Below, piece after piece: positions 36,191 to 47,379 of a stretch of 64,000 nucleotides of DNA. The stretch comes from Balaenoptera acutorostrata. Lineage: Eukaryota > Chordata > Mammalia > Artiodactyla > Balaenopteridae. The notes beneath the pieces were generated by a model, which was not told the DNA's origin, made no database searches, and saw nothing but the letters and a program-made list of their open reading frames with translations. A program made the position numbers and the translations under genes. Each line of letters starts with the position of its first letter. The first letter of the stretch is position 1. The stretch spans positions 1,984,001 through 2,048,000 of the forward strand of contig NC_080075.1 in the NCBI RefSeq assembly GCF_949987535.1, given 5' to 3'.

Positions 36191-37210
36191 AATGAACTGG
36201 AATTTTTCTGCCTGCACGTGGCCCCGCCCCCGGGTCTCTCCTGCACCATGGCCAGCCCCTCTCTTCCGGTTTCCCCACCAGCCTCTCCCAGTGGAGCCCA
36301 CAGCGCTTACAGAGCAATATCCCTGAAATGCACCCTAGAACCCTCCTTTCTCGTCCAGTGCTCACGACTGCTTCTCGGTGCATGACACCGAAGAATCTAA
36401 AGATGAGGAGCCCACACCCGAGGGTTGCCTACTGGCCAAGGGCCAATCCGCCAGCTGCCTCTACAAGGTGTCTCTGAAGTCCCCTGCTTTGTTTTTCCAA
36501 CGTAGACACACTTTGGATTCTAGTTTACATGATACCCTTGCTTGTTTTAATATATCAGTAGTTTTTTCCCCAGAGTGTTGAGTACATCTGTAGCTCTGTG
36601 CTGACATGGCTTTGTCTCAGCCCCCTGCGAATGGGCATCAAGCCCCTCAGAGGGCAGCCGAGGGGAGAGGATGAACCCCGATGCCTCAGGACAACAGGCA
36701 ATGCCTTCACAACTCTCTCTGCCAAACCAGAACTACTAGGATGCTTGTATGCAGGAAGAGATTCGATTTAAGGAATGAACTCAAGCGATTATGGAGACAG
36801 ATCAGTCCAAATCTCCAGGGTGGGCCTTCAGGCTGGAAACCCAGGAAGAGCCGATGTTGCAGTTCAGATCCAAAGGCCGTCTGCTGGCAGAACTCCCTTT
36901 TGATTGGAGGAGGTCAGTCTTTTGTTCTCGTCAGGCCTTCAACAGGTTGGGTGAGGTCCACCCATATCATGGAGGGCAACCTGCTTTACTTCAAGTCCAC
37001 CAGTTTGAATGTCGGTCTCATCCAAAAACGCCCTCAGAGGCACATTCAGAATCATGACTGACTAACTGTCTGGGCGCCGAGGCCCAGTCAATTGGACACA
37101 TAAAATTAACCATCATCAGCCTAGTTCTTGTACCTTTCAGGTGGGCTCCTCCTCCCCCATCTGTGGCCTGCTAGGGGCTCACATCATCCATCACTCCCTC
37201 AGCGCTGATG
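36191..37210. other. unique, moderately GC-rich DNA
   Basis: No family or exon supported. Frames of 88-126 codons at 36,681-37,061 and overlapping positions have no recognised domain. Confidence 0.4.
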
Positions 37211-37214
37211 GTGG

Positions 37215-37345
37215 ATGTGATAGAGCAAAAATAAATTCGCTCCCTGACTTCACGGGCCATATATTCTAGTGAGGAACTTGTAATAACTCTAGAGACACTA
37301 ATGAAATAAACACAGAAACGAATGGAAAATTGCCAGGGTGACAGC
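37215..37345 (+). mobile_element. possible L2-like fossil
   Basis: 'ctccctgacttcacgggcc', 'atattctagtgaggaac' and 'actaatgaaataaacacag' resemble an L2/old-LINE 3' region. Pattern memory only. Confidence 0.4.
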
Positions 37346-37349
37346 TGTT

Positions 37350-38110
37350 TTCAGTGGAGGCAATAAACTAGAAGTGGTACCGAGTCTGAGAACCGGGGGG
37401 AAGTCTCCCCAAGGCGAGAGGCTGCATGGCGCTGGGGCAGAGTGTAACCATGCTAGACTGTGCCTAGGGGGTCCCACTTTCTCTCTGCAGCCATCAGTCT
37501 TGAAGATGTCACGGCCACACATCACATCCTAAGGTTCAGTAAATTACAGGAGCCCCCTTTAAGAGTGTGCTCAGGGTCTCCCTTCCCCCCTGGAGGAGCC
37601 TTGTTTCATTCAACACAGAGGATGGGAAACAGGGAGACATCAAAAATGCCTTCGAGAATTTTTGAGGCCATCCCTGATGACTTCAGGTAACACTAGTGCC
37701 TGGAGCTTTGATTCTGTGTCAGGACTGCACTCGGGCCACACAGACAGATGCCGTGCTGGTCTTCAAGGAGCAATGCAATGGGTGGACGGTGTGTGTTAGG
37801 TTCTTTGGATCCTGCACCAGCCCCCGTGGAATGTTGGGATGACCCCGGGGGAGGCCAAGGCCAGGGGCGGTAGGCAGGGGACAGAGAATTTCCCAGCAGG
37901 CATTCTATGAGCCGACTCTTCAATGCTGAGTCCTAATCATCTGAGTGATGGAGAGAAAAGCAGGGTTGATGTATATAGAGAGAAGCATAAGCAGAGGCCC
38001 AGAGGGAAGAAAAACATGCTTAAGGCTCCGGAGAGCTGCAAGTAACTTAACCCATGGGAGAGTCGGGCGGTCCCGGGAGAACCTGCTTTGATAATAAGGG
38101 AGTAGGCAGG
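37350..38110. other. unique DNA
   Basis: No gene or repeat that I can support. Confidence 0.4.
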
Positions 38111-38119
38111 GGGGCTGCT

Positions 38120-38400
38120 AAGAAAGTGTTTTTCAAACTGATTTGACCATGAATCGCAGTAAGAAGTACCTTTGGCACTGAGACCCCGTCCACAGACGCA
38201 CATACATGCATCTGTGTAACAGCAACACTAGTTTCACAGGACAATCCCATGATTATTGAACATTGACTTGCAATATTCTAATATTTCCTATTCTAGTTTA
38301 TCATAGTTTTTATAAGATGCTGGTCAAGGACAGTTAAATTGATTCTACGACCCCCTTAACTGTTACTCGTAACATTTTGACCAGCACCACCCTAAAATAT
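38120..38400 (+). mobile_element. DNA-transposon-like fossil with inverted repeat
   Basis: 'gtgtttttcaaactgatttgacc' type opening (38,126-38,148) and 'gatgctggtcaagg', 'acgacccccttaactg' later in the segment resemble a non-autonomous MER-type DNA transposon. An imperfect hairpin occupies 38,318-38,386 (outer arms 'tgctggtcaa'/'ttgaccagca', inner arms 'acagttaa'/'ttaactgt'). The family is not certain. Confidence 0.5.
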
Positions 38401-38964
38401 ACTAAAAAGTTTTAATTTCATCTCGAGGGCTCTAGAGAAATCTTCTAGGATTATAAACTGGGGGTGGGGGGGTGCTGACATACCAGGCCCATATTTACTC
38501 AAGATCCCAGGGTAACAGTGAGTGAACAGAGCAGAGGGAGACACGCCTAGAGGTTCAGAAGTCAGTTTGAAGGTTGTTTACTAATTCAGGGGGCACCTCC
38601 GAGGGCCTGGACCAAAGGGTCGGTTGGAAACGGTCCAGCGTTAAGTTGACAGAATGCTCAGGACCGGAGACTAATGGATGACATAAAGGGAGGAGGGAGG
38701 GGTCATTCGAGATGGAGGACAGTGGAAGAGGGGGTGGCTTTAGACAGAATGAGGCACCTGTGGGCATCCCGTAGCAGTGGCCATGGGCAGCAGACCACAG
38801 GTGAGGCTCAGGGGAGAGGTCTGTGCAACTCAGGGGTTTGACAACCCAAGACCAGCCGAGAACATGGGTGTGTGCTGGGCCCCAAGAGACTTAGAGGGAA
38901 TTTGGGGAAGAGCCCAGGAAATACATTTTAAGAGAAGCGTCTGGTATTCTGGTCAGGCCATTCT

Positions 38965-39580
38965 CTCCACCTAGAACAGCTGTTGTCCAAGTGTGGTCTC
39001 GGGACCCCTGGGTGTCCATTGAGGGCCTCTGAGGACCTTTCAGATGGTTTAAAAGATAAAAGCTATTTGCTCATCATGTTAGGAGGTCATTTGTCTCTTT
39101 CATTCTCTTCCTTTCATAAATACACAATGGAGTTTCCCAAAGGCTTCCCAACATGTGATATCGCACTACTTAATATGACCCAATGTTAACATAGGCTCCA
39201 GGAAGTCAGGAATTAAATTTATGTTTGCTTTGTCAGATCCACAATAAGTGCTGAAGATGTGAAAATCTAGCTGTCTTCTTTTACGAAAGAGGTTGGCCGC
39301 AACTTAAAACAGTGCAACTCTCCTCATTAAATGTTTCGTTGGGGAAAACGAATTTATTTTTCTTGAAATATATTATTTATGACAACTTGTAATGAATTTG
39401 TTATTGTCTTTGAATGGATTAATAAAGAAATATTTCTAAAACCCAAAATTCTCAACTTGAATTTCCAATACTTTAAATATCAATAGACAGAACACACATA
39501 AATAAAAGCTCTTTTGGGGAGGGCCTCGGTAATTTTTAAGATCGTAAAGCAAGCCTGGGACCAAAAAATTCCGCAAATCA
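38965..39580 (+). mobile_element. hAT-like non-autonomous DNA transposon fossil (~610 bp)
   Basis: Sequence order matches an abundant mammalian MER-type element: 'ccaagtgtggtctcgggacc' start, 'gaggacctttcag', 'cacaatggagtttcccaaagg', 'acatgtgatatcgcactact', 'aatctagctgtcttcttttac', 'gcaactctcctcatt', 'gaatggattaataaa', 'aaaagctcttttggggaggg', ending 'cctgggaccaaaaaattcc'. No transposase frame. The exact family name is left open. Confidence 0.65.
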
Positions 39581-39584
39581 CAGG

Positions 39585-39958
39585 ACTAAAAGAACAGCGT
39601 CTTCCTGACCTTCACAACTGGGTCACAACTACCTTAAGCCTAAATCCTCTTCCTCCTTCTGGGTCAGACTCAGGTGCCCTTGTCTGTGGAGTCTTTGCCA
39701 AGCCGGTCAGGCATAATTAATGGCTGCCTCTTCTGTGCTCACCAACCCTCAGCTGGACATTTCGGCTGCAGTACTTTTGCTATTATGTTTTTTTAATATG
39801 CCTTTTATCGGCACACTTTAAAAAGTACTTTGATCCTACTCCATGCTAGCTACTGCAAATAGAGAGAGACAGCATAAGAAACAGATAACCGCAGGGTTAT
39901 CAGGGATCCCAGACAGAATCCAGAGGCTGTTACTATTCTAGCACAGTATTGCTTATCG
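39585..39958. other. unique DNA
   Basis: No gene or repeat seen. Confidence 0.4.
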
Positions 39959-39960
39959 AG

Positions 39961-40110
39961 TATGGAGGAGGGATGAGAGGAAGGAAGGAAGGAAGGAGAA
40001 AAAGGGAAATGGAGGGAGGAAGGGAGGGAAGAAGGAAAGAAAGAAGGAAGGAAGGGAGGAAGAAGGGAGGGAGAGATAAAGGAAAGGAAAGAAAGAAGGA
40101 AGGAGGGAGG
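39961..40110. repeat. 150-bp polypurine (GGAA/GAAA)n tract
   Basis: Nearly all A and G on the plus strand, with only isolated Ts, in GGAA, GGGA and GAAA steps. The minus-strand Ser/Pro/Leu-rich frames over it are artefacts. Confidence 0.92.
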
Positions 40111-40114
40111 TCGG

Positions 40115-41025
40115 TTCCAGATTAATAATAATAATGCAATCAATCTTCATTTCCCTGTGGTATAAAGAGACAGTTTTCATGAATGACCCTCGTGGATAAA
40201 TGGACTCTTAGACATCCAATTTTAGCAAACCGCTTTCTTCCCCAAGCTTGACACGTTGGAGTTTCTTTTCTTTCCAGGTACTAACCAGCAGTGAAGATAG
40301 AGTAAGAAAAATGAGACGCCTAAATCCCCCTCTAGACGTGTGACATCGGGACTTGGTGGTGTCCTGAGTCTCTAAGGAAGGCGTCCCCGCACCTCAGACC
40401 TTCCTCTCTGATATTTCCATTTCCTGCCAACTTCTAATTCCTCAGGAAAAGAGAATGTTCTCTCTGTACTAGGATCTGACAGTGTTTGACCTTGTGACTG
40501 TCGGAGCCGGCGGACTTTCCCCTGTTTGAAATTTGCACCACAGGAAAGCGACACAGAGAAGTGTCTTTAACTTGGAAAGGAGATCAAAGTGCTGGAATAA
40601 TTACACTCAGAATAATTCTGAGCTAACCATCTTATACCCCCATCTCTGAAGTAGTAACCTCTCACTCGGAGAGCCAGATGGGAAGGCAGTAGGGGTGACG
40701 GGAGGGTCCCCACAGCACAGGAGAGGGTCAGCAGTCAGTCTTGGGTGGCACGTGGCCTCAGCCTCAGGCGGCCTCTCATACACCCAGGATTTAGCAGGAC
40801 TCAAGGTTCCAGTACACGATGGTCTTCCGACAAAGAAGTCTTTTTGAGAGGATACATCTTTTTTATTTTAGTTATGAATTCTCTCAACTTTTGAACCTGG
40901 AAGTAATACATGATAGCCAAACACTTGACTTTCTAACCATAAGATGATGATCTGCTCCACAATTGAAGATTATTTATTCCAGCCCAACTTCCACACCATT
41001 AAAATCTACATGGATTCTGTCTCAC
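40115..41025. other. unique DNA
   Basis: No repeat family or gene that I can support. Confidence 0.4.
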
Positions 41026-41036
41026 ATAAACGTATT

Positions 41037-41223
41037 GAGCACAGGGAGATCAGCTCGGTGCTTTGTGTCCACATTAGAGGTGTGGGATAGGGAGGGTGGG
41101 AGGGAGACGCAAGAGGGCGGGGATATGGGGATATATGCATACGTATAGCTGATTCACTTTGTTGTACACTAGAAACTAACACAATATTGTAAAGCAATTG
41201 TACTCCAATAAAGATATAAAAAG
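41037..41223 (+). mobile_element. very short L1 3' end
   Basis: Only the last ~190 bases of the same 3'UTR type as the full-length L1 ('agcacagggagatcagctcgg' … 'actccaataaagatataaa'). Flanks 'aaacgtattg' (41,027-41,036) and 'aaaagtattg' (41,224-41,233) are a 10-bp TSD with one mismatch, so this is a strongly 5'-truncated insertion. Confidence 0.92.
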
Positions 41224-41239
41224 AAAAGTATTGTTCAGA

Positions 41240-41970
41240 CACCACTGTTACTTGTGAGAAAAGTCGCTACCAAAATTCAATCTATTTTCAAAGACCCATC
41301 TAGGAGCTCACCATTCAGCTTCAACATTTACAAAATTAGCACGAGGTGTCAGCCGGCTCTGCTCAGGCAAAGTTGATCGCTTTTCCTAGAACAAGAGGAC
41401 TTTACGGTTTGTTCTGAACTGCAAATTGAGAGAGAAAATGATACAGGCTGATTTACAGCACGTCATGTGCTATTATTCTCGCTCAAGTTTTAAAGCCCAA
41501 GGGGCCGTCAGTAATCATCATGAGCTCGGCAGGAAATAATACACAGACCTGCTAACAGATTCCAAGTCCTGTCCACAAAAGAACTGTGCCAGGTTCAGTG
41601 TCAGAAAGGCGAGGCCAGGTTCTGGGCCGTAATACAGGGCAGGGCCCGGCTCACACATATCCAGGAAAAGATCTCTTAATAAGTTACATGTTAATGAATC
41701 TCTTCATAAATACCATAAATCCTAAAGCTTCCAGAGACTTTCCAACTCTTTACATTAAAGTAATCAATTACATAAGTAATGCCATTTAAGATGTATAATT
41801 TTATGACATTTGGGGGAAATAAATTTACAAATCTTGATAAATAAGTTTTTATACAAGTATGACTCTTGGTTTTGGATCCTCAAAGTAGAGTCAACATTCA
41901 TATAAAAGGACCCTGGACCTCATGGGATAGGACTCCTGATCAGGCAAAGATGCTCCAGGTCCCCCCAGCC
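41240..41970. other. unique DNA
   Basis: No gene or repeat seen. An open frame runs from 41,866 in this flank into the following L1, but its N-terminal part is chance sequence. Confidence 0.4.
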
Positions 41971-41973
41971 CGG

Positions 41974-42792
41974 TCCTGGAGAGGGTGTGGAGGAAAGGGA
42001 ACACTCTTGCACTGTTGGTGGGAATGTAAATTGATACAGCCACTATGGAGAACAGTATGGAGGTTCCTAAAAAAACTAAAAACAGAACTACCATACGACC
42101 CAGCAATCCCACTACTGGGCATATACCCTGAGAAAACCATAGGTCAAAAAGAGTCATGTACCAAAATGTTCATTGCAGCTCTATTTACAATAGCCAGGAC
42201 ATGGAAGCAACCTAAGTGTCCATCGACAGATGAATGGATAAAGAAGATGTGGCACATATATACAATGGAATATTACTCAGCCATAAAAAGAAACGAAATG
42301 GAGGTATTTGTAATGAGGTGGATGGACCTAGAGTCTGTCATACAGAGTGAAGTAAGTCAGAAAGAGAAAAACAAATACAGTATGCTAACACATATATATG
42401 GGATCTAAGGAAAAAAAAAAAAAAGGTCATGAAGAACCTAGTGGCAAGATGGGAATAAAGACACAGACCTACTAGAGAATGGACTTGAGGATATGGGGAG
42501 GGGGAGGGGTGAGATGTGACAAAGTGAGAGAGTGGCATGGACATATATACACTACCAAATGTAAAATAGATAGCTAGTGGGAAGCAACTGCATAGCATGG
42601 GGAGATCAGCTCTGTGCTTTGTGACCACCTAGAGGGGTGGGATAGGGAGGGTGGGAGGGAGGGAGATGCAAGAGGGAAGAGATATGGGAACATATGTATA
42701 TGTATAAATGATTCACTTTGTTATAAAGCAGAAACTAACACACCATTGCAAAGCAATTATACTCCAATAAAGATGTTTAAAAAAAAAAAACC
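41974..42792 (+). mobile_element. 5'-truncated L1, young, ORF2 C-terminus open
   Basis: Begins in the ORF2 Cys/His segment ('ctggagagggtgtggagg'), continues open to TAA at 42,406-42,408, then a 3'UTR of the same type as the full-length L1, 'ccaataaag' and an A tail. It is very similar to 34,798-35,600 and keeps the normal stop codon that the full-length copy has lost. I find no clear TSD: the left flank is 'ccccagcccggtc', the right 'ccctacaatttag'. Confidence 0.95.
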
Positions 42793-42794
42793 CT

Positions 42795-44385
42795 ACAATT
42801 TAGGGTCCCTACATAGTTGTCTGCTCAAAGCAAAGAATAGTGCCTTGCCATTCCTGTTTTAAAATACTGTTGTAGTGAAAAACTTAAAGGGTACAGATTA
42901 TCTCTCTAATCATCTCATGCTTTCTTCTGGAGCTCATTTGAAGAAGATGCTGAATCACAGGTAGGCAAACCAGGACCCACAAGCCAAATCCAAGCTGACC
43001 ACCTGGTTGTGTACAGCCTGAGAGATAAGAATGGCTTTTACAGTTTTTTTAATGGTGGACAAAAGCTAAACAAGAATTTCGTGACACATGAAACTTTCAA
43101 ACTTCCAATCCCAGTTCCGTAAATAAAACTTCCTTGGAGCGGCCAGGCTCACTCAGGTGCATATTGTCCGCCTCAGGCTACAAGGACACAGGTGAGGGGC
43201 TGCAACAGAGACCATCTCGCCCACAAAGCCTAAATATAGACTATCTAGCCCTTGACGGAAAGGGAGTTTCAGTACTAGATGATTCTAAGATCCGAGACGT
43301 GGCAATGAGCAAGGGAGACCCTGCCGTCTCCCTGTTTTTGCCACTAAATACTGGGAATTTGTGAAGCTGCTACATGGACTTACTTTTCTAAATGTTCTCC
43401 AAGGAAATCAAGGGAAGCACTCTATGTCTTAACACATACCACTTTCTTCCTCTTTTCTAGGACTTTTGTCCAATTTTTTAAAAGCAGGTTGATCTCCACA
43501 GAAAATGATAACCCACACGGGTCTTATAAGAAAGATGGTAAGTTTCTTATCGTGTGTCCATTCTCAGTTACTATTAGAGCATCTTTCTCAGTTTGGGGCT
43601 CGACACCTTAAAAGCGACATGGAAGTTTGGAGAAGGTTCTAAGAGATTTATAAGGATGGCTGGATGTCAATTTATAATAGAGACAACTCCTAAATAAGGA
43701 TTAGGAAAGATGTTGCAAAAGCCTTGGCAGGCTATGATGTTTATCACGGGTAGGAAAAGTTCTTCTGTAGGTAAAGTAAATGTCTTTTCTCTAAAAACAA
43801 AAGGACCAGATAAAAAGGAAACTGATTAAACAGACAGAGTAAGGAAGCTTGGCTCTAAGGACGGAATTTCCTGGGAGTGACTAAGTGGTGAATATGTCCT
43901 GGAGTTTCCCTATTGGATTTTTTCAAAGTGAGAAGCCTTCTTATCTCAGGGACTTACCTGAAGGCAGAGAGGTGGGCTTGGTGCCCCTGTTCTGCACATC
44001 TCGGCTGTGAGTCTGTGATAACGAATGAGGTTGGTTCTTTTCTTTGAGCTGGTCTTGGACAAGACCCTGACACCCTCCCCAGGAGGATTGATGGGAAAAG
44101 GCAGTAAGGACCATATGGCTGCTTGTAGGAAAAAAATGAGAGAGTTCTGTTTCCCTTAGAACATCTCTAGTGGGTTCATTTCATCCTAGCTCAGAACACT
44201 ATTCTCCTCTTCTAGAACTGATGTCCATGAGGACTCAGAAAGCAAGAAGAATTCGTTTTTCTGAAATCCAGGAGGATTGCCCCTCTCACATCTGTGTGTG
44301 AGCCCGCTGTCCAGCTCACCTGGCTGGTCTGGGAGCCCAGTGCCAGGGAGGGTACCTTCAAGTCATCTTCAATATGGGCAGAATG
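42795..44385. other. unique DNA
   Basis: No exon, RNA gene or repeat family that I can support over 1.6 kb. Confidence 0.4.
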
Positions 44386-44387
44386 GG

Positions 44388-44792
44388 GGCTTCCCTAGTG
44401 GCGCAGTGGTTAAGAATCTGCCTGCCAATGCAGGGGACACGGGTTCGAGCTGTGGTCAGGGAAGATCCCACATGCTACGGAGCAACTAAGCCCCTGCACC
44501 ACAACTACTGAGCCTGTGCTCTAGAGCCCACGAGCCACAACTACTGAAACCCGCGTGCCACAACTACTGAGCCCGCATGCCACAACTACTTGAGCCCGTG
44601 TGCAACTACTGAAGCCCATGCGCCTAGAGCCCATGCTCTGCAACAAGAGAAGCCACCGCAATGTGAAGCCCGCGCACCACAACGAAGAGTAGCCCCTTCT
44701 CGCCACAACTAGAGAAAGCCCGCACACAGCAACGAAGACCTAACACAGCCAAAAATAAATAAATTAGATAAATAAATTTTTTTAAAAAAGAA
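44388..44792 (+). mobile_element. CHR-type SINE, older subgroup
   Basis: Head 'gggcttccctagtggcgcag', B box 'ggttcgagct' near 44,442, then a long body made of repeated 'ccacaactactgag' blocks, ending 'taacacagccaaaaataaat' and an A/T tail. It is longer than the young CHR copies because of the repeated blocks. Confidence 0.92.
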
Positions 44793-44794
44793 GC

Positions 44795-45225
44795 AGGAAA
44801 TCACATCTGACAGCCCAGCGTTTGTCTGAACTCCAAGGTTCACAGGAAGCTTGAGGGGCCAGTGATCGTTGCAAGATGATACAATACCTGTGTCTCCTGT
44901 GCTCAGGTAGAATGTTGGAAGGGCAGAATTCAGGACACCGTCACTGAGCCCTACACAAAGAAGAAAAAAGAAAAAGATGAGCATTGATTCAACACCATCA
45001 CGGGTGAGGCACTGGTCACTAGTGACGGCTCAGTGGCTTCTGGCTTGTTTGCGTTTCTGGTTCCCTCTCCCTTGGGACTCTGTGAACCCAAAGGCCCACC
45101 TGTATCAGATCCCAGGTAAGCAACATACATCATTTATGTCCACGGTTTTCTGAAAAAATTATAATTTTGGATTTCTGGGCCACTTAAACCATATGTTGAT
45201 TTTGTTTAATTATAAAAATGTGCCT
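44795..45225. other. unique DNA
   Basis: No gene or repeat recognised. Confidence 0.4.
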
Positions 45226-45229
45226 GTCC

Positions 45230-45655
45230 CGTACTTCTCATTTCTCAGGAGCCCAATGTCCCTTGCTGACCCCCTGCTGCTTTTCTGAGCTGCCACCAGC
45301 GCGGGCCATCCCCCAGGGAGAGTGGCCAGCCCCTCCGCGCCCTCTCCGGTCGTGCAAAGCTGTCCAGGGCCCCAGGCGAGCACAGGGCCGGCCGGCCTTC
45401 CGCTCCTTAGAGCAAACTTGGCGGCTTCCGCGACACGCACTTACGTCCTCACAGCTCCCGCGACACGCACTTACGTCCTCACAGCTCCCGCGTGTTCATG
45501 GTCTGGGCACAGCTCTGGCGGCCACTCTGCTCAGGGTCTCGCGAGGCCGCCACCGAGGTGTCAGCTGGGTCTGGGGTCTCGTCTGAAGTGCAGCGTTTTC
45601 TTCCAAGCACGTGGGGCTGTTCGTGGAGGTCGTCTCCATGCACCTGTAGAACTCA
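45230..45655. other. GC-rich stretch with open frames, coding status unknown
   Basis: A GC-rich island in AT-rich surroundings with two overlapping plus-strand frames (45,218-45,586 and 45,322-45,720) that read through the 30-bp duplication as TRTYVLTAPA repeats. I see no domain, and high GC alone lengthens frames, so I do not call a gene. It may be part of an old repeat together with 45,655-45,955. Confidence 0.35.
45431..45490. repeat. perfect 30-bp tandem duplication
   Basis: Two identical 30-base units starting 'cgacacgcacttacg' at 45,431-45,460 and 45,461-45,490. Confidence 0.97.
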
Positions 45656-45955
45656 CAGTGGTTGCTTCTTCAAGGCCAGCAGGAGAGAGAGTCTCCCTGT
45701 CTCTTTCAGGGCCTGATTAGGGCAGGTCCAGGCAGGAGAGGCTCCTTTTTGATGAACTCCATGTTGATTGATGGGGGACCTTAATTACATCTGCAAAGGC
45801 ATCCCTTTTGCTACATAAGTAACCTAATCAAGGGAGTGACCTCATGATACTCCCCACTCAAGGGGAAGGGTTATCAGGATTATGCCGGGCTGGGGGTTCA
45901 TTGGGGTGGGAGTCTTGGGGGCCACCCAGGATTCTGCTCACCCCCCCCAGCCTTC
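45655..45955 (-). mobile_element. unnamed ancient interspersed repeat
   Basis: 'ttgcttcttcaaggccagcag', 'accttaattacatctgcaaagg', 'cactcaaggggaaggg' and 'cttgggggccacccaggattctg' are phrases of a common old mammalian repeat. I think it is LTR-type and antisense, but cannot name it firmly. Confidence 0.4.
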
Positions 45956-46009
45956 AACACTTCCCCACGAGTGAGTAAAGGTCGCCCTGGTCACAGCCCG
46001 GGACAGGTT

Positions 46010-46210
46010 CCATCCGAAGACGGGTCAGGACCAGGAGTTCTAAATCGTGGCCGCACATTGGAATTGTCTGGAGCTTTAAAAATAACATCCTGATTCTGAG
46101 CCCCAGACCCAGAGATTCTGACGTGCTTGGTCTGAGGTGCAGCTTCGCCAGCAGGACGTTTTGAAGCCCGCACAGGAGGTTGTGCTGTGCAGACAGGGAT
46201 GAGGACCACC
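46010..46210 (+). mobile_element. MER5-type hAT-Charlie DNA transposon fossil
   Basis: 'cacattggaattgtctggag', 'ctgagccccagacccagag', 'attctgacgtgcttgg' and 'gatgaggaccaccg' fit the MER5A/B consensus order. Non-autonomous and non-coding. Confidence 0.7.
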
Positions 46211-46514
46211 GGTCCAGACACACAAGAAACTTATCCACTCTGCCCATCCTGGTGGAAGCTGCCATTCCGGCAGGAGGAGGGTAACAGCACAGCGAACGCA
46301 GGGACCTTTACGGGTCCTTACAGTTTGGCAAATACGTAACAAGGTAGATTTACCAAACTCCATCTCATGAAGTCAGTTCATCCCACTGACTGTAAAATCA
46401 CTGAGAAAGGGAATCTGGTGGCACAGGTAATTCTTCTGACCATTTTTTTAGAGACAAAGAATACATAAATCTGAGACTCTTGCTTGGGGGTCCCACAGCC
46501 ACTAAGTAAATTAC

Positions 46515-46665
46515 TAAGATGGGGGTTCACTTCTCAGTACTTACTGACTGTGTGACTTTGGGCAAATTACTGAATCTCTCTGCTCCTCAGTTTTCTCATC
46601 TGTTAAATGGGATCATTTTCGTGCCTAGTTCATAGCATGGTTGGGAAGATGAGCATGAGTTGCTC
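46515..46665 (+). mobile_element. MIR, sense
   Basis: 'actgactgtgtgactttggg', 'caaattactgaatctctctg', 'ctcagttttctcatctg' and 'ttaaatgggatcat' are the MIR core in order. Confidence 0.92.
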
Positions 46666-46669
46666 TGTG

Positions 46670-47190
46670 GAAAGAAACAGGCTGACCTCGGGGTTGATGG
46701 TACAAGGATGGGACCCCCGAGTGCCCGGTACAGTAAGCTGTTTGCTGTAATAAAAGGAGATCCCTCGTGCACTACAGAAGTAGCTGTCCATCCTCTGAGG
46801 CTGAATTTATACATGTAATTGGGTGGACGTATGTTTCTTGTGTGGCCGCCTGGATCGCAGGCTTTGAGGAAAGCATCATTTCAGGCAAGAAAAGTAAGCG
46901 GGAGTCACTTTCAGGACCTGGAATCCCATACCGAGGCATTTCAGCTTTATCTTTCAGTCAAAGGGAGTCGTTAAAGATTTTTAAGCAGGTCAGATTTTTA
47001 ACTCTGATCAGGTCGGACTTTCTGAAAAATCACTGTGACAGCAGAGCAAAGATGGATCAGACGGGAAGAGACCAGATAGGGGTGTAATGAACTTGGAACA
47101 CATTTGGGGAGATAAAAAGAGAGTTAACCAGGCAGAAAAGACATAAAGGTCAAAATTAAGATCACAAATGTACACCACCTGAGTTCAGAT
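46670..47190. other. unique DNA
   Basis: No gene or repeat that I can support. The 106-codon frame at 46,767-47,087 has no domain. Confidence 0.4.
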
Positions 47191-47194
47191 GAGA

Positions 47195-47375
47195 GAAAAG
47201 AAAATAAGCATTTATTGAAACCCTACTACGTGCCAGAAACTCATCACACTGCCTGATTTTACCCTCATAAGAGCCCTTTTAAGTGACACAATTACCCACT
47301 TTTAAGCCTCAGAAACTATGTCCAGAGAACTGCCCTAAGTCCCATCCTAGAGCAGACTGGATTTCATGGGGTCTG
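47195..47375 (-). mobile_element. MIR, antisense
   Basis: 'taagcatttattgaaaccc', 'tactacgtgccagaaactc', 'accctcataagagccc' and 'agaactgccctaagtcccat' match reverse-complement MIR. Confidence 0.75.
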
Positions 47376-47379
47376 AAGC

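Noticed and set aside
41866..42408. 180-codon frame with a novel N-terminus fused to the L1 ORF2 C-terminus
   Set aside because: The first ~35 codons are flanking unique DNA that happens to be open; there is no promoter, splice or conservation evidence for a fusion gene.
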